Of a stretch of DNA of 37,907 bases, positions 36,206-37,907 are shown piece by piece (the stretch's first letter is position 1; the number at the start of each line of letters is the position of its first letter). The notes under the pieces are model-generated. The model had not been told where the DNA came from. It was given only the letters and a program-made list of their open reading frames with translations, and ran no database searches. Origin of the DNA: CAZMVY01 sp964617875 (GTDB lineage: Bacteria; Planctomycetota; Phycisphaerae; UBA1845; PWPN01); NCBI GenBank assembly GCA_964617875.1, contig CAZUAI010000051.1, forward strand, positions 1 through 37,907, given 5' to 3'. The position numbers and the translations under genes are program-made.

Positions 36206-37907
36206 AACAGCCCTGGAAGAAGGCGAAATCGGCGAGATCCACGTCGCCGTCGCCGTCGAAATCGGTCTCGCGGCACTCCGGTCCGAGGAGCGGCTGGTTC
36301 GGCCCGTTGAAACACATCTGCACGAAGGTGAAGTCCGCCAGATCGACGTCCCCGTCGTCGTTGAAATCCGGCCGTGCCCACGCGGGCTTGTTCACGGTGA
36401 GCGCCGCTGCGTTCGACGTCGCGCTGCCGCACCCGGCCGTCACGACGCAGCGATAGTCCCCGGCGTCATCGCGGGACGCCGGCGAAATCGAGAGCGCGGC
36501 CGTCGTCACGCCGCGGAAGCGGCCGCCCTCGCTCAGGTTCGTGCCGTTCTTCTGCCACTGGTACGTCGGCGTGCCGTCGCCCGTGGCGGCGACGGTGAAG
36601 CCGGCGTCTTCGCCCGCGACGACCGTCTGCGGCGATGGCTGCTGCGCGATGGCCGTTGCCGCCCGCAGCGTGAGCGACGCCGCGCCGGAGGTCGCGCTGC
36701 CGCAGCCCGCCGTGATGACGCACCGATAGTCGGCCACGTCGCCCGCGTCGGCGCTCGAGACGGTCAGCGTCGCCGTCGTCGCGCCGGCGTAGTGCCCGCC
36801 GTTGGCGACGTCGGCGCCGTTCTTCTGCCACTGGTACGTCACCGTGCCGTCGCCGCTGCCCGCCGCCGTGAAGACGGCGGTCGTGCCGGGGCAGAGGCTC
36901 TGCGCGGACGGGTGCTGCGTGATCGTGGTGGCGGCCCGCAGCGCAAGCGACGCCGGGTTCGAGTTCGTCGAGCCGGCGGCGTTTGTGACGACGCAGCGGT
37001 AGTTCGCCGCGTCGTTCGCATCGGTGCCGGTGATGGTCAGCGTGGCCGTCGTCGCGCCGCTGTAGTGCCCGCCGTCGTACAGGTTCACGCCGTTCTTCTG
37101 CCAGCGGTAGGTGAGCGTCCCGGGACCGGCGGCGGCGACGGTGAACGTCGCCGTCGCGCCGGGGCAGACGTTCTGGTTCGCCGGGTGCTGCGTGATCGTC
37201 GGCGCCAGGGCCGCGCGGGCGTAGATGAAACAGTGGACGGTGTTGAGGTTCTTGTAGCCGTTGTTGTACCCCGGCCAGTCGTAGTAGACGCCGGCGCCGG
37301 CGTAGTTCGGGTAGCTCGTGCCGTTCTTGTTCCCGTACGGGTCGTTGAAGATCGCCGTGTACTGCGTGCTCATGTAGCCGATCGTGGTGATGTAGTGGCC
37401 GGCCGTCGTGAGGCTGTTCAACAGAACGAAGGGGTACTGGTTGTTGATCTCCGTCTGGAGCTTGGCCCAGGTCGGCGACCAGTCGACGCTCGAGCTGATG
37501 TTGTGGTTGAGGAAATAGTCGCGCATGTAACCCTTGGTGTCGGCCCAGTCGTTGCGGACGATGTAGCCGTAGCCGCCCCAGGCGATGTTGCCGCTCGCGT
37601 CGGGCGAGCCGATGTTGTACGTGTGGCCGTTGTACGTGTAGATCTGCGAAACGTAGCGGCCGTAGTGGCTGATGTGCGAGTACGGCCAGGAACAGGTGCA
37701 GTCCCAGTACGGGAGCCGCTCGTAGTAGCCGATGGCCATGATGGCGGATGTCGCCCCGCAGGCCCAGTGGCCGTTGAAGTCGTCGGGCGTGTCGTACACC
37801 TGGTGAACGTACGGCACCGTCTTCGCCAGCGTGATGTTCGCGAGGAACGCGGCGGCCGGTTCCGCCCCCGCGGCCGCGGCCGGCGCGCCCGCCGGGGCCG
37901 CGCCGCA
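36171..37907 (-). CDS. Secreted C39-like peptidase with three Ig-like domains and a dockerin-like C-terminus (5' partial)
   Basis: At least 578 residues; the frame remains open to the window edge, so the signal peptide is missing and the GTG at 37817 is only internal. The first domain is a papain-like C39/NlpC-like peptidase: 'FNGHWACGATSAIMAIGYYE' (nucleophile Cys), 'TAGHYITTIGYMS' (His) and 'AIFNDPYGNKNG' (Asp/Asn). Three Ig-like repeats of about 91 residues follow ('YRWQKNGVNL...', 'YQWQKNGADV...', 'YQWQKNGTNL...'). The C-terminus has two DxDxDG units of the form DFDGDGDVDLADFAFFQGCFNGPN, as in planctomycete dockerin-like anchors. It is a secreted, probably surface- or cohesin-bound protease. 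It overlaps motB by 35 bases. Confidence 0.88.
   Translation of the reverse strand, partial: CGAAPAGAPAAAAGAEPAAAFLANITLAKTVPYVHQVYDTPDDFNGHWACGATSAIMAIGYYERLPYWDCTCSWPYSHISHYGRYVSQIYTYNGHTYNIGSPDASGNIAWGGYGYIVRNDWADTKGYMRDYFLNHNISSSVDWSPTWAKLQTEINNQYPFVLLNSLTTAGHYITTIGYMSTQYTAIFNDPYGNKNGTSYPNYAGAGVYYDWPGYNNGYKNLNTVHCFIYARAALAPTITQHPANQNVCPGATATFTVAAAGPGTLTYRWQKNGVNLYDGGHYSGATTATLTITGTDANDAANYRCVVTNAAGSTNSNPASLALRAATTITQHPSAQSLCPGTTAVFTAAGSGDGTVTYQWQKNGADVANGGHYAGATTATLTVSSADAGDVADYRCVITAGCGSATSGAASLTLRAATAIAQQPSPQTVVAGEDAGFTVAATGDGTPTYQWQKNGTNLSEGGRFRGVTTAALSISPASRDDAGDYRCVVTAGCGSATSNAAALTVNKPAWARPDFNDDGDVDLADFTFVQMCFNGPNQPLLGPECRETDFDGDGDVDLADFAFFQGCFNGPNRPPACR

Overview
The window is GC-rich and almost fully coding. 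It looks like a chromosome segment of a planctomycete, most likely of the Phycisphaerae type. The reasons are very Ala/Arg/Pro-rich proteins, many TPR and zinc-ribbon proteins of planctomycete style, a secreted protein ending in a duplicated dockerin-like DxDxDG module, secreted glycoside hydrolases, a Tat-exported sugar epimerase-like protein, and an exopolysaccharide locus with FemAB and TIGR03087-type glycosyltransferase genes. The taxonomy is inferred from protein style, not from a marker gene. Several sigma70-like promoters (TTGNNN-17-TANNAT style) can be read directly, three of them with no room or no signal for a normal ribosome binding site.

Layout. 1-2111: a tiny lipoprotein-like ORF, a small winged-helix-like protein and a CobS-related membrane protein that has lost the family's acidic motifs. 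2234-6256: TPR protein, DNA polymerase III delta subunit (holA) and a Pro/Ala-rich lipoprotein, apparently one transcription unit. 6390-6787: decayed ParE-type toxin-antitoxin remnant. 6815-8263 (minus): secreted protein with a HEAT-like start. 8338-16969: GH172/DUF2961 lipoprotein, three tightly overlapping TPR genes, and a GH78 alpha-L-rhamnosidase with its own promoter. 17056-18910: truncated nuclease fragment and two complete PIN-domain toxin-antitoxin modules, separated by copies of a small palindromic repeat (GGCAGGTC...GACCTGCC). 18985-20181: secreted alpha/beta hydrolase.

20365-30167 is the exopolysaccharide region. A minus-strand pair (GNAT-like transferase and polysaccharide deacetylase) diverges from a plus-strand operon: Wza-like export lipoprotein, Wzz/GumC-like protein, tyrosine kinase with Tyr-rich tail, FemAB-like protein. 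After a large inverted repeat and a damaged tRNA-like sequence come two glycosyltransferases. The gene set resembles the exosortase A (XrtA)-associated EPS clusters, but no exosortase is in the window. Next are a Tat-signal TIM-barrel protein, a MetG C-terminal-like tRNA-binding protein, a zinc-ribbon membrane protein, a DUF5684-like membrane protein, a GT2-GtrA fusion, motA-motB, and a C39-like peptidase/Ig/dockerin secreted protein that runs off the right edge.

The points most worth a second look are the tRNA-like gene with a 9-nt anticodon loop that abuts a TTG-started glycosyltransferase, the CobS-like pseudoenzyme, the palindrome that fills a vapBC promoter, the mobile-looking palindromic repeats, and the coupled three-gene TPR operon. 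I saw no CRISPR array, insertion sequence, rRNA or replication origin.
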